Below are positions 19,595 through 29,420 of a stretch of 64,000 bases of DNA, piece after piece; positions within the stretch are counted from its first letter, which is position 1; each line of letters opens with the position of its first letter. The position numbers and the translations under genes were made by a program. Below the pieces are notes generated by a model, which saw only the letters and a program-made list of their open reading frames with translations, ran no database searches and had not been told where the DNA came from. The stretch is taken from NCBI RefSeq assembly GCF_002302635.1, contig NZ_CP022387.1, positions 2,108,001 to 2,172,000 of the forward strand. Reading direction: 5' to 3'. The DNA comes from Capnocytophaga stomatis. Lineage in GTDB: Bacteria; Bacteroidota; Bacteroidia; Flavobacteriales; Flavobacteriaceae.

Positions 19595-21928
19595 TTATTC
19601 GATGGTTATTTCATCAACAAATAAAAACCCTAATTTGCCTTTGGCTTGCGTGTGCCAATTTGGAATGCTGTGTTCCGAAGCGATTTTTATTTTTACGTAA
19701 CGTGTTTTTGTTGGGTTGAATGATAAAGAATGTGTACGGATTTCGCTTTTGTGTCCTTCTGCTTCCTGCGGATAGGTTTCAGAAGCTACTTCTTGGAAAT
19801 TTTTCCCGTCGTCGGATACAGCTACCGAAAAATTGCGAGCGTCATAAATCCAATCACCTGTGATAACGTTTGCATTGAAAGCTACTTTTGAAATTTCGGT
19901 AACATCAACTAAATCAATCACTGCTTCCAAATCGTTTCCTGAAAAAGCAATCCAACGTCCTGTTCTGAAATTTTGGTCTCCCACACAGCCGTCCACCAAA
20001 GTAGAAGCTCCATTGAATTTGTATGAGGAATAAATTTCAGTTTTCATATCAATGGCTCTCGCAGTAGCCTTGTTGAATTTGAAATCTTCCGAGAAAATGC
20101 GTGTTTTTCCGTTTTCACGAATTCCGATGGCACGCAATTGTGCATCTTTTCTGATTTTGATAGGTTGGGTATATTTTTCTGATTTTTCGGTAGGCTCACT
20201 TCCGTCTAAAGTATAGAAAACGGGAGCGTTATCAACCGTTGCGAAAGCTACTTCAATAGCACCCTCTTTTTCCAAAGCAGTGATATCTGCCTTTAAATCA
20301 AAGATATGTGTAGCGTAATTGTATCCGTACAATTCGTAGATTTTAATCAGCGGAACTACACGTTGCAAGAAATCGGCATAGTTTTTCTTTTCGGGTTGCG
20401 TCCATTGTACTTCAGCCAAAGCAGCATATCGAGGCAAAGCCATATATTGCACTTGTTTGAAGGTTTTTATGTATTCCGTCCAGATATTGGCTTGCACGCC
20501 CAAAATGTGTTTTCTTTGCTCAGGGGTAAGTGCATCAGGAATAGGCTCGAAGCTGTATGCTCTTTCTACAGGAATATATCCACCGATGGCAAGAGGTTCG
20601 TTTTCAGTATCTTTCGATTGATAATAGTCGAAATAAAGAAAGGACATCGGCGTCATAATAGCATCGTGACCGGTTTGTGCTGCGAATGTTCCGCCTTCGA
20701 TGCCTCTCCACGACATCACAGTAGCATTCGGAGCGATTCCTCCTTCCAAAATTTCGTCCCAACCGATAATTTTTCGTCCTCTTTTGGCAAGAACTCGCTC
20801 GGCAAACGAAATTACGTGACTTTGAAGATACTCCTCAGCCGTGTGTTTATCATCTTTTTTGATGCCTAATTCTTTGATTTTTAGCTGACATTTAGGGCAT
20901 TTTTCCCAACGAACTTTCGGGCTTTCATCACCACCGATGTGAATATATTCTGAAGGAAAAATATCGGCAACTTCATTCAAAATATCTTCGATGAATCCGT
21001 AAACTTTCTGATTTCCAGCACAAAGCACATCATCAGAAACTCCCCATTGCGTCCAAACCTCGTACGGACCTCCAGTACAGCCTAATTCGGGATAAGTTGC
21101 CAAAACAGCTTGCATATGCCCGGGCAGGTCAATTTCAGGAATTACAGTAATGTGACGCTCTTTTGCGTAGGCTACGATTTCTTTAAGCTCGTCTTGAGTA
21201 TAGAAACCTTCGTAGGGTTTTCCGTCGTATTCTCCAGAATTTCTACCGATTACGGTTTCTTTACGTTTTGAACCTATTTTTGTTAGTTCAGGATATTTTT
21301 TGCTTTCCACACGCCAACCTTGGTCGTCCGTTAAATGCCAATGGAAAGTGTTCATATTGTGTAATGCCAACATATCCACGAAAATTTTGATGGAATCCAC
21401 CGGGAAGAAATGGCGAGCTACATCCAAATGTGCTCCGCGATAACCGAAGCGAGGTTCGTCTGAAATTGAAACAAAACCAATCTCAATTTCTTGAACTTTT
21501 TTAACAGGTATTGATTTTCGAAGAGTTTGAATTCCGTAAAAAACGCCTGCTTCGATTGCTCCTTCGATGATTATAGTTTTTTCATTTACAGTGAGTTGAT
21601 AAGCCTCTTTGTTTTCAGATGAAAGTCCTGTTTTTAGCTGAATGGTATTTTCTGTATTTTCAGCTCCAGATGTTGAAGTTAGGGATATTCCTGATTGTTT
21701 TTCAATGTATTCGGAGAGGAATGCGGCATTTTTTTTCAGAATTTCATTCCCTTCCGGATAAATGATTTTTGTAGAAGAGTTTAGCACAAAATTGCCTTCT
21801 TTTTCGTTACTAATTTGTTTGGACATTGGAATGATTTGAAAATCAGCTTTTGAAGTTTCTTTTTTTGTTTGACAAGAAACAATAAACAAAGCTCCCGCCA
21901 AATAAGTTAGTATAGATTTTATCTTCAT
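19595..21928 (-). CDS. Beta-N-acetylhexosaminidase, GH20, lipoprotein
   Basis: 777 residues. Lipoprotein signal with Cys in FIVSCQTKK. Order: GH20 N-terminal alpha/beta domain, catalytic TIM barrel with Asp334-Glu335 in HIGGDESP, a chitobiase-type C-terminal module (VFYTLDGSEPTEKS), then a discoidin (F5/8 type) carbohydrate-binding domain (YSSYKFNGASTLVDGC and on). It removes terminal GlcNAc or GalNAc from glycans by substrate-assisted catalysis. The residues after the lipobox Cys lack a clear acidic surface-export signal, so location on the inner or outer leaflet is open. The start at 21926-21928 is preferred over the longer frame. The promoter lies just upstream. Confidence 0.92.
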   Translation of the reverse strand: MKIKSILTYLAGALFIVSCQTKKETSKADFQIIPMSKQISNEKEGNFVLNSSTKIIYPEGNEILKKNAAFLSEYIEKQSGISLTSTSGAENTENTIQLKTGLSSENKEAYQLTVNEKTIIIEGAIEAGVFYGIQTLRKSIPVKKVQEIEIGFVSISDEPRFGYRGAHLDVARHFFPVDSIKIFVDMLALHNMNTFHWHLTDDQGWRVESKKYPELTKIGSKRKETVIGRNSGEYDGKPYEGFYTQDELKEIVAYAKERHITVIPEIDLPGHMQAVLATYPELGCTGGPYEVWTQWGVSDDVLCAGNQKVYGFIEDILNEVADIFPSEYIHIGGDESPKVRWEKCPKCQLKIKELGIKKDDKHTAEEYLQSHVISFAERVLAKRGRKIIGWDEILEGGIAPNATVMSWRGIEGGTFAAQTGHDAIMTPMSFLYFDYYQSKDTENEPLAIGGYIPVERAYSFEPIPDALTPEQRKHILGVQANIWTEYIKTFKQVQYMALPRYAALAEVQWTQPEKKNYADFLQRVVPLIKIYELYGYNYATHIFDLKADITALEKEGAIEVAFATVDNAPVFYTLDGSEPTEKSEKYTQPIKIRKDAQLRAIGIRENGKTRIFSEDFKFNKATARAIDMKTEIYSSYKFNGASTLVDGCVGDQNFRTGRWIAFSGNDLEAVIDLVDVTEISKVAFNANVITGDWIYDARNFSVAVSDDGKNFQEVASETYPQEAEGHKSEIRTHSLSFNPTKTRYVKIKIASEHSIPNWHTQAKGKLGFLFVDEITIE

Positions 21929-21955
21929 AAAATTGAAATTATTGGTTCGACCCGA

Positions 21956-21985
21956 CAAAGGTAGTTATTTTTTCTGTTAAACAAA
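21956..21985 (-). promoter_or_regulatory. Promoter for the GH20 gene
   Basis: On minus: TTTG (21985-21982), 18-nt spacer, TACCTTTG (21963-21956). The 392-nt divergent spacer 21929-22320 also holds the promoter of the next gene; nothing else is seen in it. Confidence 0.6.
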
Positions 21986-22237
21986 ACAAAAGCGATTCTT
22001 AATAAAGTTAATTGTTATAATGTAGTACATAAAGCCAAATCGTCATTTTAAAATTTATAAAATAAAAGCCTAAGTGTTTTAAGAATTTTTGAGTGTGTTT
22101 TTATTTGTTGAAAAATATTTATCATAAGTGTAAAAAAGTTGCGAAAATATCATTCTTTGATTGTTTGTAATTGCCTTTGTTTTAGTCTTTTAAAAGAAAT
22201 TTTTATTTAAATTTAATGTTAAGTTTTTCCGTTTTTG

Positions 22238-22268
22238 TTTGCAGAATAAATTTAATGATTTAATTTTG
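22238..22268 (+). promoter_or_regulatory. Promoter for the Ig-repeat lipoprotein gene
   Basis: TTTG (22238-22241), exactly 19 nt, TAATTTTG (22261-22268), followed by a leader of about 45 nt. Confidence 0.65.
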
Positions 22269-22320
22269 CCCCCAAAATTGAGAAAAAATATAATCGTTTA
22301 ATTAAATTCAAATTTTTAGC

Positions 22321-24561
22321 ATGAGAAAAATTATTACTTACGTGGCTGCCTTTTGTGCATTAGCCACAGCAACGAATTGCGTGAAAGAAGTAGAGTACGA
22401 CGATCTTAAGTTGAGTTCTGAGAAGAGTTCACTTAGAGCGGGGGAGACAACAACTTTTCAAGTTACTTCAGGTAGTGGAGAGTATGATGTGATGAGTGCC
22501 CAAGAGAGTGTGGTGAAAGCATCAAGGTCAGAGTCTGTAGTAACTTTGAGAGGTATTGGTAAAGGGGAAACTACAGTTACAGTACAAGACAAAGTTACCG
22601 GGCAAAAATCAGCCATAAAAGTAACTGTACTTAAAGCTTTAGAAAATCTTTCCCTTGATAAAGCAGAAATTAATGTAGCACCGAGAGAGTCTGCGATTGT
22701 GAATATCAGAACAGGAAATGGTGTTTATGAGTTGAGTGTAGCAAATACAAATGTAGCAAGAGCTACTGTTTCTGGTTCAAAAATAACAGTGGAAGCGAGA
22801 ACTATCGGTTCAACAACGCTTACTGTTAAGGACAAGGAATCAAACAAAACGGCTCAAGTAAAGATTTCTGTTGTTGAAAAACTGTCTTTAAGCAAATCGG
22901 AATTGGTTGTAAGAGCAAATGGCTCAGAAGTTCTTTCTGTTGTGGGAAGTGGTCAATACGTTGTAAAAAGCAGTGATGAAGCAATAGCTAAAGCAACTTT
23001 ATCTGGAAATAAGATTACAGTTAAATCTGGAAAAGCAGGAAGTGCTACAGTAAGCGTTACAGACGTAAAAACAGGAAAAGCTTCTGATGTGAAAGTTGTA
23101 GTTCTTGCAGATGTATCTCTTTCAAAAAGAGAAGTAACTTTGGAAAGAGGGAAAGAAAATCAAGAAGTTGTAATTAATTCTGGTAGTGGAGAATATACAG
23201 TTTCTTCAGCTAACTCAAACGTAGCAACAGCATCTATCTCTGGTGGAAAATTGATTATCAGAGGTGTTTCTCAAGGAACAACCCAAATCACTGTAAAAGA
23301 TAGTAAAACAGGAAAAGTTGCTGAAGTAAGAGTAGTGGTAACTGTAGCTAACATTACTTTATCTTCTTTATCAGCAACATTGAGAGCGACAGAAACTACA
23401 AATATAAACATTTTAACAGGTAGTGGTAGCTATGAAGCAACATCAAGTAGTATCGCAGTTGCTACAACTTCTGTCAACGGCAATAGAGTAGTTATTGTAG
23501 GTAAGGTTATCGGATCAGCAAAAGTTACTGTTAAGGATAAAATTACAGGTAAAACAGCGGTTATTAATGTAACTGTATCTGCAAAAAACAATATAAAATT
23601 GGCTCAAACTACCACAGAAATAAAAGCAGGTATCACAAGAAACGTGGTAATTAGTACAGGAAGTGGTAATTATGTTGCAGTTTCAGGAAATGCTGGAGTA
23701 GCGACAGCAAATATTTCAGGAAATGTATTGATTGTTAAAGGTGTTAAATCAGGGAGTACAAACATAACAATTTCAAATGGTATAGATAACCCTACTGTTT
23801 TGAGTGTTAAGGTGGTAGCTCCAGCTCCGGTTGTTCCACCAACTTCTACAAAAGGTGACGTAGGAGAGTTGGCAATTGTAGAAGGAGGAACTTTCCAAAT
23901 GGGAACGCCTTCAAGAGGAGAAGGAGATGAAATTCTACACACTGTAACTTTAAGCAGTTTCAAAATAAGTAAACACGAGATTACAAATGCTCAATACGCT
24001 AAATTTTTGACAGCCAAAGGAAATCAAAGAGAGAATGGAGCGATATGGTATCAAGGAAAAGATATTGTTAAGGAAGGAAACGGTTTTAAGGCTAGAGCTG
24101 GTAGAGAAAATTATCCTGTAGTATTTGTTACTTGGCACGGAGCGAAAGCCTATGCGGAGTGGGTTGGTGGAAGTCTTCCTACAGAAGCACAGTGGGAATA
24201 TGCAGCTCGTGGAGGAAACAAAAGTAAGGGGTATACTTATTCAGGAAGCAATAATCTTGATGAAGTTGCTTGGTATTTGGATAACTCAGGAGGAAGACTT
24301 CACGAAGTTGGGACTAGAAAACCGAATGAACTAGGAATATACGATATGAGTGGTAACGTTTGGGAGTGGACAGCTGATTTGTACGGGGTATATACTACAA
24401 CACCACAAACTGACCCAACAGGAGCAACCACTGGAAATAATCGTGTAAGACGCGGAGCTAGTGCCTTCTGTACTCCAAACACTAACCGTGCTACAAACAG
24501 AAGTAACCGTGCACCTAACGGAATCCGTCACAATCTTGGATTTAGAGTTGTATTTAAATAA
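22321..24561 (+). CDS. Lipoprotein with six Ig-like repeats and a C-terminal SUMF1-like domain
   Basis: 746 residues. Signal peptide with lipobox Cys20 (ATATNCVKEVEYDD). The Lys-Glu-rich residues after Cys20 resemble a Bacteroidetes surface-export signal. Six bacterial Ig-like (BIG2 type) repeats of about 78 residues start near 30, 109, 187, 263, 343 and 423, each with the G-S/N-G-x-Y strand and a K-x-G-x-T turn. Pro-rich linker, then from about 512 a formylglycine-generating-enzyme (SUMF1) fold: EGGTFQMG, HEITNAQYAKFL, LPTEAQWEYAARGG and GNVWEWTAD. Only Cys717 remains of the two catalytic cysteines, so it is unlikely to mature sulfatases. It may be an adhesin or structural surface protein, as in GldJ/GldK-type lipoproteins. 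Confidence 0.85.
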   Translation: MRKIITYVAAFCALATATNCVKEVEYDDLKLSSEKSSLRAGETTTFQVTSGSGEYDVMSAQESVVKASRSESVVTLRGIGKGETTVTVQDKVTGQKSAIKVTVLKALENLSLDKAEINVAPRESAIVNIRTGNGVYELSVANTNVARATVSGSKITVEARTIGSTTLTVKDKESNKTAQVKISVVEKLSLSKSELVVRANGSEVLSVVGSGQYVVKSSDEAIAKATLSGNKITVKSGKAGSATVSVTDVKTGKASDVKVVVLADVSLSKREVTLERGKENQEVVINSGSGEYTVSSANSNVATASISGGKLIIRGVSQGTTQITVKDSKTGKVAEVRVVVTVANITLSSLSATLRATETTNINILTGSGSYEATSSSIAVATTSVNGNRVVIVGKVIGSAKVTVKDKITGKTAVINVTVSAKNNIKLAQTTTEIKAGITRNVVISTGSGNYVAVSGNAGVATANISGNVLIVKGVKSGSTNITISNGIDNPTVLSVKVVAPAPVVPPTSTKGDVGELAIVEGGTFQMGTPSRGEGDEILHTVTLSSFKISKHEITNAQYAKFLTAKGNQRENGAIWYQGKDIVKEGNGFKARAGRENYPVVFVTWHGAKAYAEWVGGSLPTEAQWEYAARGGNKSKGYTYSGSNNLDEVAWYLDNSGGRLHEVGTRKPNELGIYDMSGNVWEWTADLYGVYTTTPQTDPTGATTGNNRVRRGASAFCTPNTNRATNRSNRAPNGIRHNLGFRVVFK

Positions 24562-24584
24562 ACTTCTAAAATAACAATATTTAA

Positions 24585-24622
24585 AAAAAGAAACGTCTTT
24601 CATTGAAAGACGTTTCTTTTTC
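24585..24622 (+). terminator. Intrinsic terminator of the Ig-repeat gene
   Basis: A-rich arm with AAACGTCTTTC pairs with GAAAGACGTTT plus a T-run. The rest of the 331-nt spacer (24623-24845) shows no gene or repeat. Confidence 0.8.
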
Positions 24623-24845
24623 GTTATAATCTTTGGCCATTTTTAGAATATATATTACTTATAATATCTTTTTTGTCTTTCTGAAGTAGAATTAAAATCA
24701 GAAATGTTTTATCTCAAAAAGGCTTTATTAGTATCAAATGATAATAATTATAGGATGATTTTTCCCTCCGATTGTTTAATAACTTTTCATTCTATGTAAT
24801 TATAGTTAGTTATTTCTAAGTTTCAGATATTAAAGATTAATAAAT

Positions 24846-24876
24846 AAAAAAGCAGATCGTTAAGACCTGCTTTTTT
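24846..24876 (-). terminator. Intrinsic terminator of the POT transporter gene
   Basis: AAAAAAGCAG (24846-24855) pairs with CTGCTTTTTT (24867-24876); in minus orientation it ends in a T-run 17 nt past the stop. Confidence 0.7.
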
Positions 24877-24892
24877 AGAATTTTTTCTATAA

Positions 24893-26800
24893 TTATTTCA
24901 CTCCGTGCATCCAACGGGTAATGAATGGCCCCATTAGGAATAACACTACACCACAACCGATAGCTATAAAGCCTAACATTGTGAATACAGAAAGTCCTTT
25001 ATTGAGTGATTCTCCTTTGATGACGTTAGCTACTGAAACACCTGCCGAATTATCAACCAATTTTTCGTAATCGTCAAAGGTTGCTACTTCTGTATGTACT
25101 TCACTTCCTTTGAAAGATAAAAATTCTTGGGTTGCCGATTTAATAATTTTTTCTCGTTTCATTCCGCTGTAATTCTCCGCATCTTCCAATACTTCTTTAA
25201 TAGTTACTGTAGATTTGGCATATTGTCTTTGCGGATTTTTTTCATTTATTTTCTTAATGAATTCATCAGAAACTAAAACTGCTTCAACTGATTTATCTTC
25301 CAATTGATTCTTAAACTCATTTTCAGATAAAATAGCCTTCAAATCATTATCAATATCCGAATTTTGGAATGCATCACTCTCAACAATAGTCTTTTCGTTT
25401 ACTGTAGTAAGTTTAGAGATATGTTTTCCTCCTTGATGTGCAATGGAAGAAGATAAAAACCAGATTCCCATCATAAACGCTACCATATGTTTTGGTGAAA
25501 GTTTCGTTACTAATGATAAACCTACGGGTGAAAGTGTTAGTTCCCCAAGAGTGTGTAATAAGTACAAGAAAACCATAAATATAGCAGGCACCATTCCTAA
25601 TTTCGCGTAGCTGCCACCGAATTTAAGTACCAAGAAACCAAGTCCTAACAATAGCAAACCTGTTCCAAACTTGTACGGAGCAGCTGGTTCTTTGTTCAAA
25701 TTAGATAGCTTTATCCATATCCAAGAAAAAACAGGAGCGAAAAGCATTATAAACAATGGGTTGAATGACTGAAAGAAAGTAGTTTTGATTCCCACACCAA
25801 AAATTTCTTTATGTACGTTGCGTGCAGTAAATAGGTTTAGTGCCGAACCAGCCAACTCGAAGAACGTCCAGAATATCGTGGTGAACATTAGTAATAAAAC
25901 CACTACCCAAATACGTTGTTTGGCAACCGTTTCCATTTTGCTGGCTTGGAATAACAAATATCCAATGATAATAAGAGCCAAACTTCCAAGCAAAACATCT
26001 ACAACATCATTGTATTGAATTAAAATCCACGAGATAGTAACTAAAACCACGATAGCAGCATACGGAAGCACATTGTTTGGAACGAAACTCACCACATTTT
26101 TAGTTGGTTTCTCATCAGGAGCTAATCCTACGTTCTCAAAAACACTTGTTCTGCTAGCGAAGAAGAATATAATATACCCCAATAACATTCCGATACCGGC
26201 TGTTAAGAATCCGTATTGCCAACCTTCATTCTCCCCGATGGCACCACAAGTTAAAGGAGCTAAGAATGCACCCATATTTATCCCCATATAGAATAAAGTG
26301 AACGCCCCGTCACGTCTTTTATCTCCGTCGGCATAAAAACGACCAATCATTGAAGAGATATTCGGTTTGAAGAAACCATTTCCTACCACAAGTAAAGCTA
26401 ACCCGATGAAGAAAGTAGTTTGATTGTTCATAAATAAAGTAAACTGCCCCGCTGCCATCAATATCGCACCGATAACAATTGCTTTGCGAAAACCGATAAG
26501 TTTATCAGCGAAGTATCCGCCAAGTATTGGCGTTAAGTAAACTAATGCACCGTAAGCTCCGTAAATTCCGAAAGCCTTTGCATCATCAAACTGGAACCCG
26601 CCATCAATTAAATTCGCAGTCATATAAAGGATAAGGAGTGCCCGCATACCATAGTAGCTGAAGCGTTCCCATAGCTCCACCATAAAAAGGGTAAAAAGGG
26701 CTTTGGGATGGATTTTCCTATTGGAGAAAATAACAAACCCTACCCACAGCGCAACGCCAAGCCACGCTATTAACATCAATTTGTAATCTGGATTTAACAT
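24893..26800 (-). CDS. Proton-dependent peptide transporter (POT/PTR2), with insert
   Basis: 635-residue inner-membrane protein of the major facilitator superfamily with about 12-14 membrane helices. The POT signature ExxER appears as ELWERFSYYG in helix 1, and NxGxF-type and FYMGINMGAF motifs follow. It imports di- and tripeptides with protons. Between about residues 455 and 590 lies a hydrophilic, charged insert (SDIDNDLKAILSENEFK and on) that splits two late helices, absent from its neighbour. It is 92 nt downstream of a second POT gene on the same strand, a tandem pair that likely differs in substrate range. Confidence 0.93.
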   Translation of the reverse strand: MLNPDYKLMLIAWLGVALWVGFVIFSNRKIHPKALFTLFMVELWERFSYYGMRALLILYMTANLIDGGFQFDDAKAFGIYGAYGALVYLTPILGGYFADKLIGFRKAIVIGAILMAAGQFTLFMNNQTTFFIGLALLVVGNGFFKPNISSMIGRFYADGDKRRDGAFTLFYMGINMGAFLAPLTCGAIGENEGWQYGFLTAGIGMLLGYIIFFFASRTSVFENVGLAPDEKPTKNVVSFVPNNVLPYAAIVVLVTISWILIQYNDVVDVLLGSLALIIIGYLLFQASKMETVAKQRIWVVVLLLMFTTIFWTFFELAGSALNLFTARNVHKEIFGVGIKTTFFQSFNPLFIMLFAPVFSWIWIKLSNLNKEPAAPYKFGTGLLLLGLGFLVLKFGGSYAKLGMVPAIFMVFLYLLHTLGELTLSPVGLSLVTKLSPKHMVAFMMGIWFLSSSIAHQGGKHISKLTTVNEKTIVESDAFQNSDIDNDLKAILSENEFKNQLEDKSVEAVLVSDEFIKKINEKNPQRQYAKSTVTIKEVLEDAENYSGMKREKIIKSATQEFLSFKGSEVHTEVATFDDYEKLVDNSAGVSVANVIKGESLNKGLSVFTMLGFIAIGCGVVLFLMGPFITRWMHGVK

Positions 26801-26892
26801 AGTATATTTATTATTAAATTAATTCATTATTATATTGTTATATTTATAGAGTAAATGTAAAAAACTCACTGAACAATTTATTACATTATTCT

Positions 26893-28554
26893 TTATTTTA
26901 CTCCTTTTTCTCTTAAAGCTCGATTGAGTGATTTCAAAATAGAAAGACCTATGATTGTTGCTACTAATAATAGCCCAAAGTTTACCCAAAAGAATGTAGA
27001 TTTGTGTTCATATCCGTACCACATTCCGGCAAGTACACCCGATAGTTTATTTCCAATGGCTGTTGATAAGAAAAATCCTCCCATCATAAGAGCTGTAATA
27101 CGAGGCGGTGAAAGCTTTGACACAAGTGAAAGACCCATAGGTGACAAGCAAAGTTCTCCCAAAGTAATAATACCATATGCAACAACCAACCATAATGCTG
27201 AAGCTTTTACCATTCCGTTTTCAGAAGCATACATAGCACCTACCATCACAAGGCAACTTAATGCAGAAATGAACATTCCTAATACAATTTTGGCAGGAGT
27301 AGTTGGCTCGCTTCCTCGTTTACGTAAAAACATAAACAGACCTACCACCACAGGCGTCAAAACAATTACCCAAAACGGATTAATTGATTGAAACAACTCC
27401 GGATTATATAAAAACACCTTCTGATTAGGGTTTGCTGCTAACTCGGCTTTTTGTTTCTCAGGAAGATTTCGGAAATAGATGTCCTTTCCTATTTCTTTCT
27501 TAGGCTTATCGTTTTCATCTTTCACAATTCTATATTCCGAATCGTACATAGTTGTTTCCTTATCCTGAAAATCTTTAACTTCCACGAGGTAAATGCTTTC
27601 CATTGGCTTTTCTATAGAAGCCGGCACACTGCGGTCAGTATAATACTTCGCCCACGTAGTAAGTACGGTTCCGTTTTGTTTAAAAACAGCCCAGAACATT
27701 AAACTTACAGCGAAGATTGCTAATAATGCACCAATAGGTTTTTTATCGCTCTGTGAAGCACGTGCATATAGCGAAAAGTAAAAGAATACAACCGGAATGC
27801 AAGCAAAAATGAACGCATCTGTACTGTCACTTCCTAAAATGTTACCAGGAATTGCCCAACCTATCGCACCCGTTATGATAGCTGGTAAAAATACCTTCAC
27901 AAGAACTGAAGTTATGGTTGTATCTCCTTCCTGTACTGGCTTTAAAACGTTTGCGTGCAAAATGTGTTTACGTCCCATAGTAAAGATAATCAATCCTAAG
28001 AATATTCCGACACCTGCGGTTATAAATGCTTCACTCCACCCGAATTTGTTACGCATAAAGGCAGCAATGATATTACAAATAAACGCACCAATATTAATTC
28101 CCATATAGAATATATTGTATCCTGAATCTTTGTTTTCTTGATAAGGTTCTTCGGAATAAAGATTTCCTAAGAGAGTAGAAATACTCGGCTTGAAAAAACC
28201 ATTTCCTACAATGATTAATCCCATTGAGGCATAAAACATTGCAAGGTCTTGGAAGAGTCCTAAACCTATGTATCCCAATCCCATTAAAGTTCCTCCGATG
28301 TAAATAGCTTTGACATATCCTAAGATTCTGTCAGCCAAAAATCCACCTAAAAAAGGAGTAAGATATGTAAGTGCAATGAACGTTCCGAATATATCATATG
28401 CATTTTTATCATCTATGGCAAGACCTCCGGTATTTTTCGGGTCAATCATATATAAAACAAAGATTCCGAGCATTAAATAATACCCGAAACGCTCCCACAT
28501 TTCCGTGAAAAATAAATAAAATAGTCCCCGAGGATGTTTTCTGTTATTAGTCAT
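26893..28554 (-). CDS. Proton-dependent peptide transporter (POT/PTR2)
   Basis: 553 residues, MFS fold. ExxER in TEMWERFGYYLML, then GGFLADRILGYVKAIYIGG and the long periplasmic or cytoplasmic loop near 330-400. Conserved FFKPSIST and FYMGINIGAF. It takes up small peptides, which fits the secreted S9, M14 and M3 peptidases encoded nearby. Upstream gene of the tandem pair. Confidence 0.93.
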   Translation of the reverse strand: MTNNRKHPRGLFYLFFTEMWERFGYYLMLGIFVLYMIDPKNTGGLAIDDKNAYDIFGTFIALTYLTPFLGGFLADRILGYVKAIYIGGTLMGLGYIGLGLFQDLAMFYASMGLIIVGNGFFKPSISTLLGNLYSEEPYQENKDSGYNIFYMGINIGAFICNIIAAFMRNKFGWSEAFITAGVGIFLGLIIFTMGRKHILHANVLKPVQEGDTTITSVLVKVFLPAIITGAIGWAIPGNILGSDSTDAFIFACIPVVFFYFSLYARASQSDKKPIGALLAIFAVSLMFWAVFKQNGTVLTTWAKYYTDRSVPASIEKPMESIYLVEVKDFQDKETTMYDSEYRIVKDENDKPKKEIGKDIYFRNLPEKQKAELAANPNQKVFLYNPELFQSINPFWVIVLTPVVVGLFMFLRKRGSEPTTPAKIVLGMFISALSCLVMVGAMYASENGMVKASALWLVVAYGIITLGELCLSPMGLSLVSKLSPPRITALMMGGFFLSTAIGNKLSGVLAGMWYGYEHKSTFFWVNFGLLLVATIIGLSILKSLNRALREKGVK

Positions 28555-28679
28555 AGTATATTAAATTTGTTTTCTATTTAGTTACTTGTCTTTTTTTATG
28601 AAATTATTGAAATTAAACTATTTTCGGTAAATATTTTTATTTCATTAATCTTCATTATACTAATTACATTGAATGATTT

Positions 28680-29345
28680 TTAACTTTTAGCAGCTTTTAC
28701 AAATTCATTTAAGTTGTTGTATAATGAAATCCACTCATCGGCATCAAACATCAATGTAACAAGACTTAAAAAACGACGTAAATCTCTTTCCAATTCCTTG
28801 CGTTGCTTAGTTGCAGAAGTAGTTTCACGAAGTTCGGCATTGGCTTGAGCTTGCTCACTGTAATGCAATTTAAACTCTTCGTGCTTTGTTTTTAAATTCT
28901 CAAAAGCAACTTCAAGCGATAAGTTTTTTAAGTGATTTTGATTCTCTTCAGATGAAAGTGCCTCGATGAGTTTTCCTAACTGAACGGTTTGTTCTGCATA
29001 CGAAAGCTGGTCTTGCTTAAGACCGTGTATTTTAAATTGATTGTAAAGAGCAATAGCATCATCAATGTTAGGAGCAGAAGAAACACGCGTGTAACCTGAA
29101 AGAAATATCTTCATATCCGAAAAAGCCTTATCACGTTCTCTATTAGCTTGAGCTACGGTCTTTCCTTTTCCGCTAAATGTTTTCTTTGAAATTACAGCGT
29201 AATACTTTTGATATGAAACTTCTAATTTATTCATAAACAAATGCGTTTTCGCTTCACTAATTTCTGATTGCTTTACAGCTTCAATTACTCGTTGTGCAAG
29301 AGCTGCTAAGTCTTTTGTTGATAATTTTCTGTAATTTACCTTCAT
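28680..29345 (-). CDS. Hypothetical protein, DUF6261-like
   Basis: 221 residues, almost wholly helical, charged, no signal peptide. The overall form (helical repeats; start MKVNYRKLSTKDLAALAQRV; a central DDAIALYNQFKIHGLKQD) resembles the DUF6261 family of Bacteroidetes, whose function is unknown and whose members are often found near repeats and mobile DNA. The assignment is tentative. Upstream lies a 462-nt AT-rich spacer with a degenerate palindrome array. Confidence 0.6.
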   Translation of the reverse strand: MKVNYRKLSTKDLAALAQRVIEAVKQSEISEAKTHLFMNKLEVSYQKYYAVISKKTFSGKGKTVAQANRERDKAFSDMKIFLSGYTRVSSAPNIDDAIALYNQFKIHGLKQDQLSYAEQTVQLGKLIEALSSEENQNHLKNLSLEVAFENLKTKHEEFKLHYSEQAQANAELRETTSATKQRKELERDLRRFLSLVTLMFDADEWISLYNNLNEFVKAAKS

Positions 29346-29420
29346 TTTGTAATCATTTTAGGTGTTATCTGTTTATTTATTAATATTTGTTTACTAATTT
29401 ATATGTTTTTATTTCTACAT

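Noticed and set aside
22321-24561. Active formylglycine-generating enzyme
   Set aside because: One of the two catalytic cysteines is missing, and the nearby sulfatase is of the Cys type, matured in anaerobes by a radical-SAM enzyme.
25785-28108. Several plus-strand frames under the POT genes
   Set aside because: They are shadows of transmembrane coding sequence on the minus strand.
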